A stretch of DNA of 64,000 nucleotides from positions 1 through 64,000 of the forward strand of contig JAIPBT010000008.1 of the NCBI GenBank assembly GCA_021738565.1, in the 5' to 3' direction. The translations under genes and the position numbers were made by a program. Numbering within the stretch: position 1 is the stretch's first letter; the number at the start of each line of letters is the position of its first letter. Shown here in pieces: positions 51,286-61,618 of this stretch. A model generated the notes under the pieces. That model had not been told where the DNA came from. It saw only the letters and a list, made by a program, of their open reading frames with translations, and did not search any database. The DNA comes from Bacteroidales bacterium (GTDB taxonomy: Bacteria; Bacteroidota; Bacteroidia; Bacteroidales; GCA-2748055).

Positions 51286-51322
51286 TAAGTATTATAAAAC
51301 ATCAATAAAGTCTGGCATCTTA

Positions 51323-51354
51323 TTTGAAGATGTTTGTCAAAGTTCTTATTTTTG
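51323..51354 (+). promoter_or_regulatory. Bacteroidota-type promoter
   Basis: TTTG-N20-TATTTTTG matches the -33/-7 consensus; 22 bp upstream of the 51377 ATG. Confidence 0.6.
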
Positions 51355-51376
51355 ACCAAAATTAAAACACACAATA

Positions 51377-52756
51377 ATGAAACGTATCTTATTATTTGCG
51401 GCAGCTGTAGCTTTTGTTATCAGCAGTGCCAATTGCCAGGAATTTAATTCCGGATATGCTCCTGTATTGCTTAACTATGAAACACTACAGAAAAAAGTTG
51501 AGAAAAGCGATGAAAGGATAGCACATGAGAGGAGGGGTGCCAAACCCAAGACATGGATAAGGAGGGGAGAGCTGTTCCAGGACCTGGACAACTTCGGACT
51601 TGAACAGATACAGTTGGGTATCAACTACACAACATTGAAACTTATCTACCAGGAGCCTGTTTCTTCTGAAGTTAGAGATGACAATGTTGAAGTGTATACC
51701 TATGAGCATATGAAGTATTTCTTCGAAAACGGTCTTCTTAGGGGTTGGAAAAAGCTCGACCCGATCCATGAACAACCTTTATTTGAAGCGCTCAGAAGCT
51801 ATAATAAAGCCATTGAGTTGAATGACGAAGAGGACCGTATGAAGGAGATGATGGGTATCAAAGATGATCTGATAGTGTTGAAATCCCAGTTCAGAAGAGC
51901 AGGGCAGAACCATTATTTCCACCGCGAACTTGAAAATGCACTCGAGGATTTCGAAGCCATATTGAAAATCGGTGAAATGGCTGTCTTTGAAGGTGCAATT
52001 GATACTTTAATGATCACCTATTGCGGTGTAGTTGCAAGAGAAATTGGCAGAAGCAGCCTTGAAGCCGGGAACGATGCTAAGGCGGAAAAGATGTATCGGA
52101 AAGCGATCGACTATTATGATCAACTGACGGATCTTGGATACGGGGGATCTACTTCGTATGTTCAGATGACCAGGGATTATTATGCGATTGGAGATACACT
52201 CGGAGCCATCAACAATTTGATGGAGGGATTGAAGCAGTATCCTGACAGCTCGCTGCTGGTAACCGTTACTGCCCAGGCGTATTATCTTATGGACGAAAAT
52301 GAGAAAGGACTTGAATTCGTTAACCAGCGGATCGAGGAGAAACCGGATTGTCCTGCAGCTTATTACTGGAAAGGGTTGTTTATAACGAATGTTGAGGATG
52401 TTGAAGAAGATGTTATAAAAGAGGCACTTGATCTCTATGACAAATCCCTTGAGCTGGATCCCGCAAATGGAAATGTATGGTACCAGACAGGCTATGTTAA
52501 TTATGCAGTTGGGGCCAACTTTTTTGAGCAGGAAAGCTATGAAGAAGATGACAGTCTGAGAAAGGAGCTCAATAAAAAAGGTGTGCAGTATTACGAAACC
52601 GCTTCTAAAAAACTGGAGAAAACCACAGAAGTTGCGGAAGATGATCCGATTCTGTTAAAGGAATCACTCGATCTGCTAAAGCGAATTTACTACAAGTTAT
52701 ATGGTGGAGAGGATGAACGTTACCACGATGTGAACAGGAGACTTAACAATCTGTAG
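51377..52756 (+). CDS. Exported tetratricopeptide repeat protein
   Basis: Signal peptide; TPR-like helices (ALDLYDKSLELDPANGNVWYQTGYVNYAVG). Confidence 0.8.
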   Translation: MKRILLFAAAVAFVISSANCQEFNSGYAPVLLNYETLQKKVEKSDERIAHERRGAKPKTWIRRGELFQDLDNFGLEQIQLGINYTTLKLIYQEPVSSEVRDDNVEVYTYEHMKYFFENGLLRGWKKLDPIHEQPLFEALRSYNKAIELNDEEDRMKEMMGIKDDLIVLKSQFRRAGQNHYFHRELENALEDFEAILKIGEMAVFEGAIDTLMITYCGVVAREIGRSSLEAGNDAKAEKMYRKAIDYYDQLTDLGYGGSTSYVQMTRDYYAIGDTLGAINNLMEGLKQYPDSSLLVTVTAQAYYLMDENEKGLEFVNQRIEEKPDCPAAYYWKGLFITNVEDVEEDVIKEALDLYDKSLELDPANGNVWYQTGYVNYAVGANFFEQESYEEDDSLRKELNKKGVQYYETASKKLEKTTEVAEDDPILLKESLDLLKRIYYKLYGGEDERYHDVNRRLNNL

Positions 52757-52764
52757 AATATATG

Positions 52765-52794
52765 AAAGGGAAGGATAAAAATATCCTTCCCTTT
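52765..52794 (+). terminator. Perfect 13-bp inverted repeat, probable terminator
   Basis: AAAGGGAAGGATA-AAAA-TATCCTTCCCTTT just after the stop at 52756. Confidence 0.75.
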
Positions 52795-53263
52795 ATTAAT
52801 TTATTTTCAATTTAACATAATATTAATTATAGGACAATGATACAGGAATCTTTTATTTGACAGTTAATGCAGAAACCTTATCCGGCAGACCATATGCATG
52901 CTGAAAAATATTCCTTCGTATCAGATCACCAAAGTATAAACTTACATCTGCATTATTTTTTAATGTATTTTCGGTAAGTTTGGGCAGATATAATTTTTGT
53001 ACAATTACCAACGTTAATTACTACAGTCAACTCGGAAATTTGCATCCTGTTGCTTATGAAAATGGCATCGTGGAAAATGTCAGCTCGTTTAAGATTACAA
53101 AGGGAACCATGGAACATTTCTTTTATTCGCTGATCCATCATGGAATTCTATATATAAGAAGAGGAAATGCAATGATGGGATTTGTACGTAAAGAATCTTA
53201 TTATTTATGATAACATACAGTGCACTTATTATAAATGATGCCCCATTTCAACTTTTATCACGA

Positions 53264-55675
53264 ATGAGAACGGCCCTGCTATCCATGTTCTTATTGTTGA
53301 TCACCCTGAATGTTTTTTCTCAAAGCTATACCATCAGTGGATATATACAGGATGCCAGCACCGGCGAGAAATTGATTGGCGCCAACATATACTGCGCAAA
53401 GGAACTGACAGGTACCGCATCCAACAATTATGGTTTTTACAGCCTTACGCTGGAACAGGATACTTATGAAATTACATTTAGTTATGTTGGTTATCAGTCG
53501 GTTACAAGATCAATATCTCTGAATGAAGACCGTGAACTGAATATTTACCTTGAACCTGCCATTGGGATTGAGGAGGTTGAAATCACCGCGGCAACAAGTC
53601 AATCGGTAGAATCAAGTCAGATGAGTTCCATTGACATTTCCGTGGAAAGCATTAAAAAGATTCCCGCACTTTTTGGGGAAGTTGATGTCATAAAAGCCAT
53701 ACAATTGCTGCCGGGTGTTCAGTCCGGCACCGAAGGAGCCAGTGGCCTGTATGTCCGGGGCGGTGGTCCTGATCAGAATCTTATTCTTCTGGATGGAACA
53801 CCAGTATACAATGCATCGCACCTGTTCGGATTTTTCTCTGTTTTCAATGCGGATGCCATAAATAATGTACAACTCATTAAGGGAGGATTCCCTGCACGCT
53901 ACGGAGGCCGCTCTTCATCGGTTCTTGATATCAGTCTGAAAGAAGGAAATAAAAAGGAATTTCAGGGAAGCGGGTCCATTGGTTTGATCGCTTCTAAATT
54001 AACACTGGAAGGTCCCATCATCAAAGACCGTACATCATTTATCATTTCAGCAAGGAGAACTTATATTGACATTATCGCACAACCCATGATACGTGAAATA
54101 GCCGATGGCGATGAATTCAGCAAACAGGGGTATTACTTTTATGACCTGAACGCCAAAATAAACCATAAGATATCCAACAAGGACCATCTTTATCTAAGTG
54201 TTTATTCGGGTGATGACAAATTTTATCAGAACCAGGAGCCCTATACGTATCTGTACGGTGGAAATTTATTCACAAATGAGTCAAGGTCAAATCTCGGATG
54301 GGGAAACATAACCTCTGCCCTGAGGTGGAACCACCAATACAACAGTAAGCTCTTTAGCAATACCACCCTTACCTACAGCAATTACGATTACGAAGTAAGA
54401 AATTACTCAGAATCGATTGTTGAAACTGCAGATAGTGTTACCACAGAGATTAATTCCCTGAGTTTCCTTTCCGGAATTGAAGATTTTGCCGGGAAGATCG
54501 ATTTTGATTACCATCCTGCATCGGATCATTATATCCGGTTCGGTGCAAATTTTACATACCATACATTTAAGCCTGGAGCCTCAGCATACAAAATAAAGAA
54601 CCAGGATGTTGGAGAGATCGATACAACGCTGGGTGAGGCATATATCCGGGCAAGTGAGTTTTATCTGTATGGTGAAGACGACTACAAGATATCCAACAGG
54701 TTAAAGGCAAACATTGGGCTTCATTACTCAGGTTTCCTGGTCAATCAGAAATACTATCACTCTTTGCAGCCAAGGCTCTCCGTAAGGTACCTGATCAACA
54801 AAACATGGTCGATGAAAAGCTCTTATGCCATGATGCAGCAATACATACATTTGCTGACCAACAACAACATCGGACTTCCAACCGATCTGTGGGTGCCGGC
54901 AACCGACAAGATCCGGCCCCAACAGTCGCATCAGGTTGCAGCTGGTTTTTCAAAAAGTATTGGAAAAATGTATTTGTTTTCCGTTGAGGGCTATTACAAA
55001 TACATGACCAACCTGATAGAATACCAGGATGGCGCTTCATTTATGGGTACCCGTACAGGATGGGAAGACAAAGTTGAATCCGGCAACGGATGGTCCTATG
55101 GTGCAGAGATCTTCATGGAAAAGAAAATCGGGAAACTGACAGGTTGGCTGGGTTATACCCTTTCGTGGACAAACCGGCAATTCGAGAATCTGAACCAGGG
55201 AATGGTGTTTCCCTACAAATACGACCGGCGGCATGATGTTGCTCTTGTAATGACCTTACCACTGGACGAAAAATGGGATTTTTCTGCAAGCTGGATCTAT
55301 GGAACCGGCACTGCACATACCCTTCCAACTGAAAGGTACCTGGGCAGAACCAGTGGATGGGGGTATAATTTTCCTATGAACCCAAAGGATCCTACAGGAA
55401 GCAATCCCTATTCAACTTTCAACAGTGAATTGGAGCACATTGATGGTCGCAACTCCATCAGGGCAGCTGATTATCATCGCCTGGATGTCAGTTTTCAGAA
55501 AAAGAAAAAAAGAAGCTGGGGTGAATCGTCATGGACCCTGGGTGTTTACAATGTGTATAACAGGAAAAATCCTTTCTATTATTACATAGGTTATGATACA
55601 AGGGGCAATCGTGCACTCAGGAGGGTTAGCCTCTTCCCTTTCATTCCTTCTGCAACGTATAGTTTTAAATTTTAA
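53264..55675 (+). CDS. TonB-dependent receptor with carboxypeptidase-like regulatory N-domain
   Basis: Signal peptide MRTALLSMFLLLITLNVFSQ; YTISGYIQDASTGEKLIGANIYC; plug VDVIKAIQLLPGVQSGTEGASGLYVRGGGPDQNLILLDG; in-frame ATG at 53264. Confidence 0.92.
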   Translation: MRTALLSMFLLLITLNVFSQSYTISGYIQDASTGEKLIGANIYCAKELTGTASNNYGFYSLTLEQDTYEITFSYVGYQSVTRSISLNEDRELNIYLEPAIGIEEVEITAATSQSVESSQMSSIDISVESIKKIPALFGEVDVIKAIQLLPGVQSGTEGASGLYVRGGGPDQNLILLDGTPVYNASHLFGFFSVFNADAINNVQLIKGGFPARYGGRSSSVLDISLKEGNKKEFQGSGSIGLIASKLTLEGPIIKDRTSFIISARRTYIDIIAQPMIREIADGDEFSKQGYYFYDLNAKINHKISNKDHLYLSVYSGDDKFYQNQEPYTYLYGGNLFTNESRSNLGWGNITSALRWNHQYNSKLFSNTTLTYSNYDYEVRNYSESIVETADSVTTEINSLSFLSGIEDFAGKIDFDYHPASDHYIRFGANFTYHTFKPGASAYKIKNQDVGEIDTTLGEAYIRASEFYLYGEDDYKISNRLKANIGLHYSGFLVNQKYYHSLQPRLSVRYLINKTWSMKSSYAMMQQYIHLLTNNNIGLPTDLWVPATDKIRPQQSHQVAAGFSKSIGKMYLFSVEGYYKYMTNLIEYQDGASFMGTRTGWEDKVESGNGWSYGAEIFMEKKIGKLTGWLGYTLSWTNRQFENLNQGMVFPYKYDRRHDVALVMTLPLDEKWDFSASWIYGTGTAHTLPTERYLGRTSGWGYNFPMNPKDPTGSNPYSTFNSELEHIDGRNSIRAADYHRLDVSFQKKKKRSWGESSWTLGVYNVYNRKNPFYYYIGYDTRGNRALRRVSLFPFIPSATYSFKF

Positions 55676-55682
55676 ACTGAAT

Positions 55683-56618
55683 ATGGTTCGAATGGCAAGA
55701 AAACATCATATAATCGTAACGATCTTGATCGCATCGCTGGTATTTTCCTGCGAAACTACCGAAAAGATCGATGATTTTCCGCTTAGACCATCCAGGATGG
55801 TTGCCAACTGCTTCTTTTCTTCTGGCAGCACATGGACCTTCCAGATAAGCAAAAGCCTTTCGGTACTTGACAATGCCGAACTGCAACTGGTAAAAGACGC
55901 AAAGATCGTAATTATGAATGGCGGGAAAGTCATTGATACAATAAAAGGGGCGGATCCTGTTAATCAATTGTACCACTCGGATCTGGAATTGCCTGTAGCA
56001 GGGGAAACTTATTCCATTGAGGTTATTTCTCCCGGTTTCAAGAACTCCCTGTTTGCTGAGGATGTGCTTCCCGACAGCGTACCTATAACAGATGTTTCTA
56101 TAACAATAATTGACTCTACATTCTATTATGACCCTTACGCCGATTTTTCCTATGGAAACGTAAATGGGATATTCAACGTCTCTTTCAGGGATCCGCCTGA
56201 TGAAGAGAATTATTACCAGATCTCAGTATATGGTTATTACCAATATTATGATTACATGGATTCAACTTATTTCGAAGAAAAAAGGCCCATCTCCTTCAAC
56301 ACGGGTGATCCTGTTGCCGACAATGATGATTCCTTCAGAACCAACCTGCTTTTTTCCGACGATATTTTCAATGGACAAAACTATCAGCTGAAACTCGATT
56401 TTGAAGACTGGGATGCCTCACGAAAAAGTACTTATGAGATTGAACTGATGAGCATCAGCCGGGCAGGTTATTTGTATCGACGCACTGTTAAGGAGTATCA
56501 GAATTCATCGGAAGATCCTTTTTCAGAACCTGTATTGATCTACAGCAATATTGAAAACGGCTATGGAATATTTGCCGGCCAATCTACAAACCGGTACATC
56601 GTGAAATTATTTGAATAA
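55683..56618 (+). CDS. DUF4249 family lipoprotein
   Basis: Lipobox LIASLVFSC; located directly after the TonB-dependent receptor, the usual DUF4249 context. Confidence 0.82.
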   Translation: MVRMARKHHIIVTILIASLVFSCETTEKIDDFPLRPSRMVANCFFSSGSTWTFQISKSLSVLDNAELQLVKDAKIVIMNGGKVIDTIKGADPVNQLYHSDLELPVAGETYSIEVISPGFKNSLFAEDVLPDSVPITDVSITIIDSTFYYDPYADFSYGNVNGIFNVSFRDPPDEENYYQISVYGYYQYYDYMDSTYFEEKRPISFNTGDPVADNDDSFRTNLLFSDDIFNGQNYQLKLDFEDWDASRKSTYEIELMSISRAGYLYRRTVKEYQNSSEDPFSEPVLIYSNIENGYGIFAGQSTNRYIVKLFE

Positions 56619-56624
56619 AACCTG

Positions 56625-58568
56625 TTATTCCGGTACCAAAAAGGCAGCATATCCCCCACCGGGCGCCATTTTTATTTGGATAATATCTCCGAATTCCACC
56701 TCTTCTTTAATTTTATCAATCTCCTGCCCTTCCATCCAGGATTTTTCCGAATCTGAATAGCCGACCAGTTCATATTTTTTGCCTGGTACCAGAAAATTCA
56801 GGTCTATTGCAATTTCCCTTGCATCGCTATTCGTCATGGAAGCTAAAAACCAGCGCTCCCCGGACCTCCGGGCCATCGTTATGTATTTTCCGATCTCACC
56901 ATTCAAAACTTTGGTATCGTCCCATACAGAAGGAACTTCCATTAAAAACCCCCTTCCCGACTGGTTGTGGTAATTTTCCGGATGATCACAGGCAACGAGA
57001 TAAGGGCTGTCGTATATAACAAATTGAGCCAGTGTATGTGACCTTGTTCCCTGGACCCTCGCAGGAGTCCCTGTTATGAATTGTTCTGCGGTACAATTCA
57101 GGAATCCACCGGGAGTGTAATCCATTGGTCCTGCCAACATACGAGTAAATGGAAGCGTGCAGTTATGGTCGGGTGTCACACGATAGGACCATTTGGTGTA
57201 TTCATTGCCCAATACTCCTTCACGGGTCATAAGGTTGGGAAATGTCCTTCGCCAGCCCGTTGGTTTGTATGCACCGTGAAAATCAACCATTAACTGGTGC
57301 CTTGCAGCTGTTTTTACCACTTCATGGTACCAGTTTACCATTTCCTGGTCATCCCTCGCCATAAAATCAATTTTAACACCTGCAATGCCCCAATCGCGAT
57401 ACAACTTGCATGCCTCGTTGAAATCAGCTCTTTCTACGTCTGTCCAGTAAAGCCACAACCAGCATCTAATATCCTTCTGACCGGCATATTGAAGGATTTC
57501 GGACATGTTTAACTGGGGGGCCGGCTTCATAATATTTGCTTCGGAACGGTCGAATTGTCCATACCATTGCCAGTCAATAAGCATATATTCCCATCCCATT
57601 TCCGAGGCAAGATCAATGTATTCATAAATAACATCCTGTTCCATCCTGACTTCACCGCTCCACCAATGATCCCAAGCACTTATTCCGGGTTTTATCCAGG
57701 ATGGATCCTGAATTTTGCAGGCTGCATTAAGGTTTTGTATGATCTCTGATTCAACGAGTTCACCCGCTGTCCTGCCTAGCATAATTACCCGCCAGGGTGT
57801 TTTATGTACACCTGAAAAAATCACCTTTTCCCCTTCCCTGTCCTTGTTGTGCCTGGGCGCGAGTTGTGATCTTAATACCTGACCTTTTGACGCTTCGTCA
57901 GCAACAAGATACATTCCGGAATAGTCAATGAGGGCAGCTTCTGTAATGGCACCATATATGTTTTCGCTGAACTGAATTGTTAATGGCAATCCTATCAGCA
58001 TATTTTTTGTTACATCAGACAATGACATTTTTGTGAATTCACTTTCCTGGTGCGTATCAAATTCCTTGTAATCAACAGCCCAGCATTCGAGATCTTCTGA
58101 GAAACGAAACCTGGTTTCTTCTTCCATGATGGTCCATCTGAAACTTGTATCTGCAGGAAGGAAAACAGTCCTGAAGGCTATACCATCATTATATGCCCTG
58201 ACTTCAATGTTGATCTTTCTGGCAGGATATTTCATCTCCTGTAATTCAATGACCATGCCTTTATATTGATTCCTGATAACAGCATATCTTTTGAGGACCG
58301 GCTCCCAGTTTTTATCTACCTGATACGTTTCAATATTCAGGATCTTGAGGAATTTCCCAATCGGAGGTGCATTTTGAAAGCTGAAACCTAAAGTTGACTG
58401 ATCTATGATCATGTTCTGATCCATGGTCACAGAATAACTGAGCATTTCCTGATTTATGATATCCACACTGATGGTGCCATCCGGCGATGTCAGAGTGATC
58501 TGCCCTGTGTTGGTGCAGGAAAGCAGCGTCAGGAAAAGTGCAAAGAAAAGGATATATTTTTTAATCAT
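56625..58568 (-). CDS. Glycoside hydrolase family 97 protein
   Basis: Lipoprotein-like leader; ISAWDHWWSGEVRMEQDVIYEYIDLASEMGWEYMLIDWQWY, WGIAGVKIDFMARDDQEMVNWYH, HGAYKPTGWRRTFPNLMTREGVLGNEY. Confidence 0.9.
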   Translation of the reverse strand: MIKKYILFFALFLTLLSCTNTGQITLTSPDGTISVDIINQEMLSYSVTMDQNMIIDQSTLGFSFQNAPPIGKFLKILNIETYQVDKNWEPVLKRYAVIRNQYKGMVIELQEMKYPARKINIEVRAYNDGIAFRTVFLPADTSFRWTIMEEETRFRFSEDLECWAVDYKEFDTHQESEFTKMSLSDVTKNMLIGLPLTIQFSENIYGAITEAALIDYSGMYLVADEASKGQVLRSQLAPRHNKDREGEKVIFSGVHKTPWRVIMLGRTAGELVESEIIQNLNAACKIQDPSWIKPGISAWDHWWSGEVRMEQDVIYEYIDLASEMGWEYMLIDWQWYGQFDRSEANIMKPAPQLNMSEILQYAGQKDIRCWLWLYWTDVERADFNEACKLYRDWGIAGVKIDFMARDDQEMVNWYHEVVKTAARHQLMVDFHGAYKPTGWRRTFPNLMTREGVLGNEYTKWSYRVTPDHNCTLPFTRMLAGPMDYTPGGFLNCTAEQFITGTPARVQGTRSHTLAQFVIYDSPYLVACDHPENYHNQSGRGFLMEVPSVWDDTKVLNGEIGKYITMARRSGERWFLASMTNSDAREIAIDLNFLVPGKKYELVGYSDSEKSWMEGQEIDKIKEEVEFGDIIQIKMAPGGGYAAFLVPE

Positions 58569-58809
58569 CTCCGGTTTGTTAATGTTTTATAAAGTTAAAA
58601 AATCTGATCAACAAAGCGAATCATTTTGCCTTTTGCTGCATGTCTGAATACTTACCGATGAAGATCATTCATGCTAAATAATAGTCTGGTTTGAAGGAGT
58701 AATATTGACTGTTATTTGTAATTAATCACTTGAGATATTGCACTCATCCTCTATTTTGTGCCGTTTATGAAGAAAAAATCTTAAATTAGTTGTTCAAGAA
58801 GATGCATAA

Positions 58810-60852
58810 ATGATTGAATTCAGAAAAATATTATTTCTATTGTCCCTTGTATCTCTTAATATGCAGGTTTCAATTGCACAGGACTCACCGGTTACCAGCA
58901 CCGATTCACTTTTTAAGATAAGGTCTTCCACCAGTGGAAAACCCAGGGCAGAAATAAATCTTGAGATCGCACGTTACCATTTTTTAAAGGACCAGGATTC
59001 ATTATTGTATTACATCGGTCTTGTAGATCAGTATTTAGAAAAGGAACCTGACACAAGAATGGAAGGATTTGTATACAAGTTCAAAGGATACAATGCTTTA
59101 CTTTCACTTGATTTTGATTCTGCCATCATGTATGACCTGAAAGCACTCAACAAGTTTCAGGAATTGAATGATGCAAAGGAATCAGGCTGGGTATTGAATA
59201 ACATGGGCAATATATATTACAGGCTTGATAATTTCGCTGTTGCAACGGATTATTTCCTTCGTAGTTTATCCTTTTTTGAGCAAATAGATAACAAGCATGG
59301 AATAGCGGAGATTTATAACAACCTGGGCAGGATCAGTTACAGATCCGGTCAACCTGAAAAAGCCAGGAATTATTTTGAATCATCCCTTGAATTATTTAAA
59401 GGAATCGGACGGAATAAAAATACTTATAAGATTTATAACAATTTAGGCCTGATATTATTTGACCAGGAGTTATTCAAGGAAGCTCTCGATTATTTTACCC
59501 ATGCAGCCAATGGATATCAGATGCTGAAGGACAAAACAAGGCTTGCTACGGTATATGGCAACATGGCTCTGTGCTACGATGGCATGTCTGATCTTCCAAC
59601 AGCTGAAATATTTACAAGAAAGGCCCTCAAGCAGTCGATGTTACTTGATTATGAGATAGGAATTATTGTGAACACCATAAATCTTGGATATTTACTTCGA
59701 TCACAGGGGCAATATGATTCCGCACGAATTTACCTTAATATGGCACTGGATATGGCTACAGAAAAGAATCTTCTTAGTTACAAGGCGGGATCTTATGAAG
59801 AACTTGCTTATCTGGAAGTTGCCATGAATGATTACAAAAATGCTTACCTGTACAGGGTCAGGCAGGATTCGATCAAACATCTGATCATCAATCAGCAATC
59901 GACGGAAAAGATCAATGAACTGATGTTCAGTTACGAGCAAAAGCTTAAAGAGCGGGAGATCGATCAACTAAGGGCAGAACAAAGAATGCAATCCAGGCTT
60001 AACACCATATTTCTGATCGCCATCATCCTTTCAATGGCATTGTTAGTAATTCTTGTATACTGGCAGTTTAGTATTAGGAGAAGCAAGCAATTGCTGACTG
60101 GAAAGAACAACTTATTGTATGAATACAACAAAAGGCTTGTTGCCTCAGAGAGTGATTTAAAGACACTTATGAACGAGAAGAACAAACTTTTTTCTATCAT
60201 CGCCCACGACCTGAAAAATCCTGTTTCAGCTGTAAATGGTTTTTCAGAATTATTGATGGTAAACTATGATGAATTGCATGAAAGGACCAGAAAAGAATAT
60301 GTATTGCAGATCTATAAGGGATCAGAACGAACGCTGTCACTTCTGGAAAACCTGTTGCTTTGGGCACAGTCTCAGATGAACAATATCAAAGTAGAAAAAG
60401 AGAGTGTCCCGGTAATTGAGCTTATTAATGATTGCACCAGTCACCTGATGACATTAATTGAGAATAAGAACCTCGAATTGGTAACAGAAATCCCGGAAAA
60501 TTTTTTAATTTTCGTTGACAAAGAAATGATCAAAGCAGTCATTCGAAACCTGTTATCAAATGCCATAAAATTCAGTTTTCCAGGCCAGAAGATTATTATC
60601 TCAGTGCAGTCAAGTGATAATGAAAACTGCATAAAGATTACAGATTATGGTACTGGGATGAAACCCGAATTTGTCAATGAATTATTTACAAAATTGAACA
60701 TTCCTTCATCTTCAGGTACGTCAGAAGAGAAGGGATCAGGACTCGGTTTGCTGATTGCGAAGGACTATACAGAAAAAAACGATGGTGAACTAAAAATTGA
60801 TAGTGCTCCCGGTAAAGGAAGTACATTCTCTATATGTTTTTCCAAATCGTGA
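58810..60852 (+). CDS. TPR-containing sensor histidine kinase
   Basis: Signal peptide, TPR array, TM, H-box FSIIAHDLKNPVSAVNGFSELL, ATPase motifs NLLSNAIKFS, GSGLGLLIAKDY. Confidence 0.92.
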   Translation: MIEFRKILFLLSLVSLNMQVSIAQDSPVTSTDSLFKIRSSTSGKPRAEINLEIARYHFLKDQDSLLYYIGLVDQYLEKEPDTRMEGFVYKFKGYNALLSLDFDSAIMYDLKALNKFQELNDAKESGWVLNNMGNIYYRLDNFAVATDYFLRSLSFFEQIDNKHGIAEIYNNLGRISYRSGQPEKARNYFESSLELFKGIGRNKNTYKIYNNLGLILFDQELFKEALDYFTHAANGYQMLKDKTRLATVYGNMALCYDGMSDLPTAEIFTRKALKQSMLLDYEIGIIVNTINLGYLLRSQGQYDSARIYLNMALDMATEKNLLSYKAGSYEELAYLEVAMNDYKNAYLYRVRQDSIKHLIINQQSTEKINELMFSYEQKLKEREIDQLRAEQRMQSRLNTIFLIAIILSMALLVILVYWQFSIRRSKQLLTGKNNLLYEYNKRLVASESDLKTLMNEKNKLFSIIAHDLKNPVSAVNGFSELLMVNYDELHERTRKEYVLQIYKGSERTLSLLENLLLWAQSQMNNIKVEKESVPVIELINDCTSHLMTLIENKNLELVTEIPENFLIFVDKEMIKAVIRNLLSNAIKFSFPGQKIIISVQSSDNENCIKITDYGTGMKPEFVNELFTKLNIPSSSGTSEEKGSGLGLLIAKDYTEKNDGELKIDSAPGKGSTFSICFSKS

Positions 60853-61479
60853 TCATTTTTTCAGTTTGTCCTTAAACAGTTTGTTGAATTTTTCGATCTT
60901 CGGTTGAATTACAATCCTGCAGTACCCCTGGTTTGGATTGTTCTCAAAATATTCCTGGTGGTACTCTTCAGCGGGATAAAAATTCTTGAATTCACTTACT
61001 TCAGTTACTATTGGATCATTCCAGATTCCCCCGTCGTTTAACATAGCAATAATCTCATTCACAGATTTTTTTTGTTCTTCTGAATGATAGAAAACTGCCG
61101 AACGGTATTGTGGTCCTACATCAGCTCCCTGCCGGTTCAAAGTTGTTGGATCATGGGTCCTGAAAAATATTTCAAGCAATTCTTCATAGCTGACGATATC
61201 AGGATCATATAAAATCCGGATCGTTTCAGCATGACCGGTGTTTCCCTTTGTAACTTCCCTGTAACCTGGATTTATAACATGTCCGCCTGAATAGCCGGAC
61301 ATAACGGATGACACACCTTCTACGCGTTCAAAAATAGCTTCTGTACACCAGAAACAGCCCCCCGCAAAAGTTGCGGTATCAGTCTTTACTTTATCGGGAT
61401 CATGGTTTTTCATATCAGATGGATAGATGTTTTCATTGAACAGTAAAACTGTTAATAACAGTAAAATTAATTTTTTCAT
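60853..61479 (-). CDS. msrA: Peptide-methionine (S)-S-oxide reductase MsrA, probably exported
   Basis: TATFAGGCFWCTEAIFERVEGVSSVMSGYSGG; N-terminal signal-like segment. Confidence 0.95.
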   Translation of the reverse strand: MKKLILLLLTVLLFNENIYPSDMKNHDPDKVKTDTATFAGGCFWCTEAIFERVEGVSSVMSGYSGGHVINPGYREVTKGNTGHAETIRILYDPDIVSYEELLEIFFRTHDPTTLNRQGADVGPQYRSAVFYHSEEQKKSVNEIIAMLNDGGIWNDPIVTEVSEFKNFYPAEEYHQEYFENNPNQGYCRIVIQPKIEKFNKLFKDKLKK

Positions 61480-61492
61480 GTCACGAAGTATT

Positions 61493-61550
61493 TATCCTGA
61501 ATTATTCACCAATTGATCTATCACGAAAAACTTATGAATAATTCTTGTTA
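61493..61550. mobile_element. TA-flanked MITE-like element family C, short copy C2 (core 61495-61548, 54 bp)
   Basis: TCCTGAATTATTCACCAATTGATCTATCACGAAAAACTTATGAATAATTCTTGT; reverse complement matches both ends of C1 without the middle. Confidence 0.7.
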
Positions 61551-61618
61551 TCAGATAACAAACATTGAAATCGGAATGTTTAAAAATTTTTCAATTAAAA
61601 ATCGTAACTTACAATTTC

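Noticed and set aside
52980-53210. 76-aa ORF upstream of the TonB-dependent receptor
   Set aside because: No recognisable motifs; overlaps the receptor ORF extension and its ATG region; not supported as coding.
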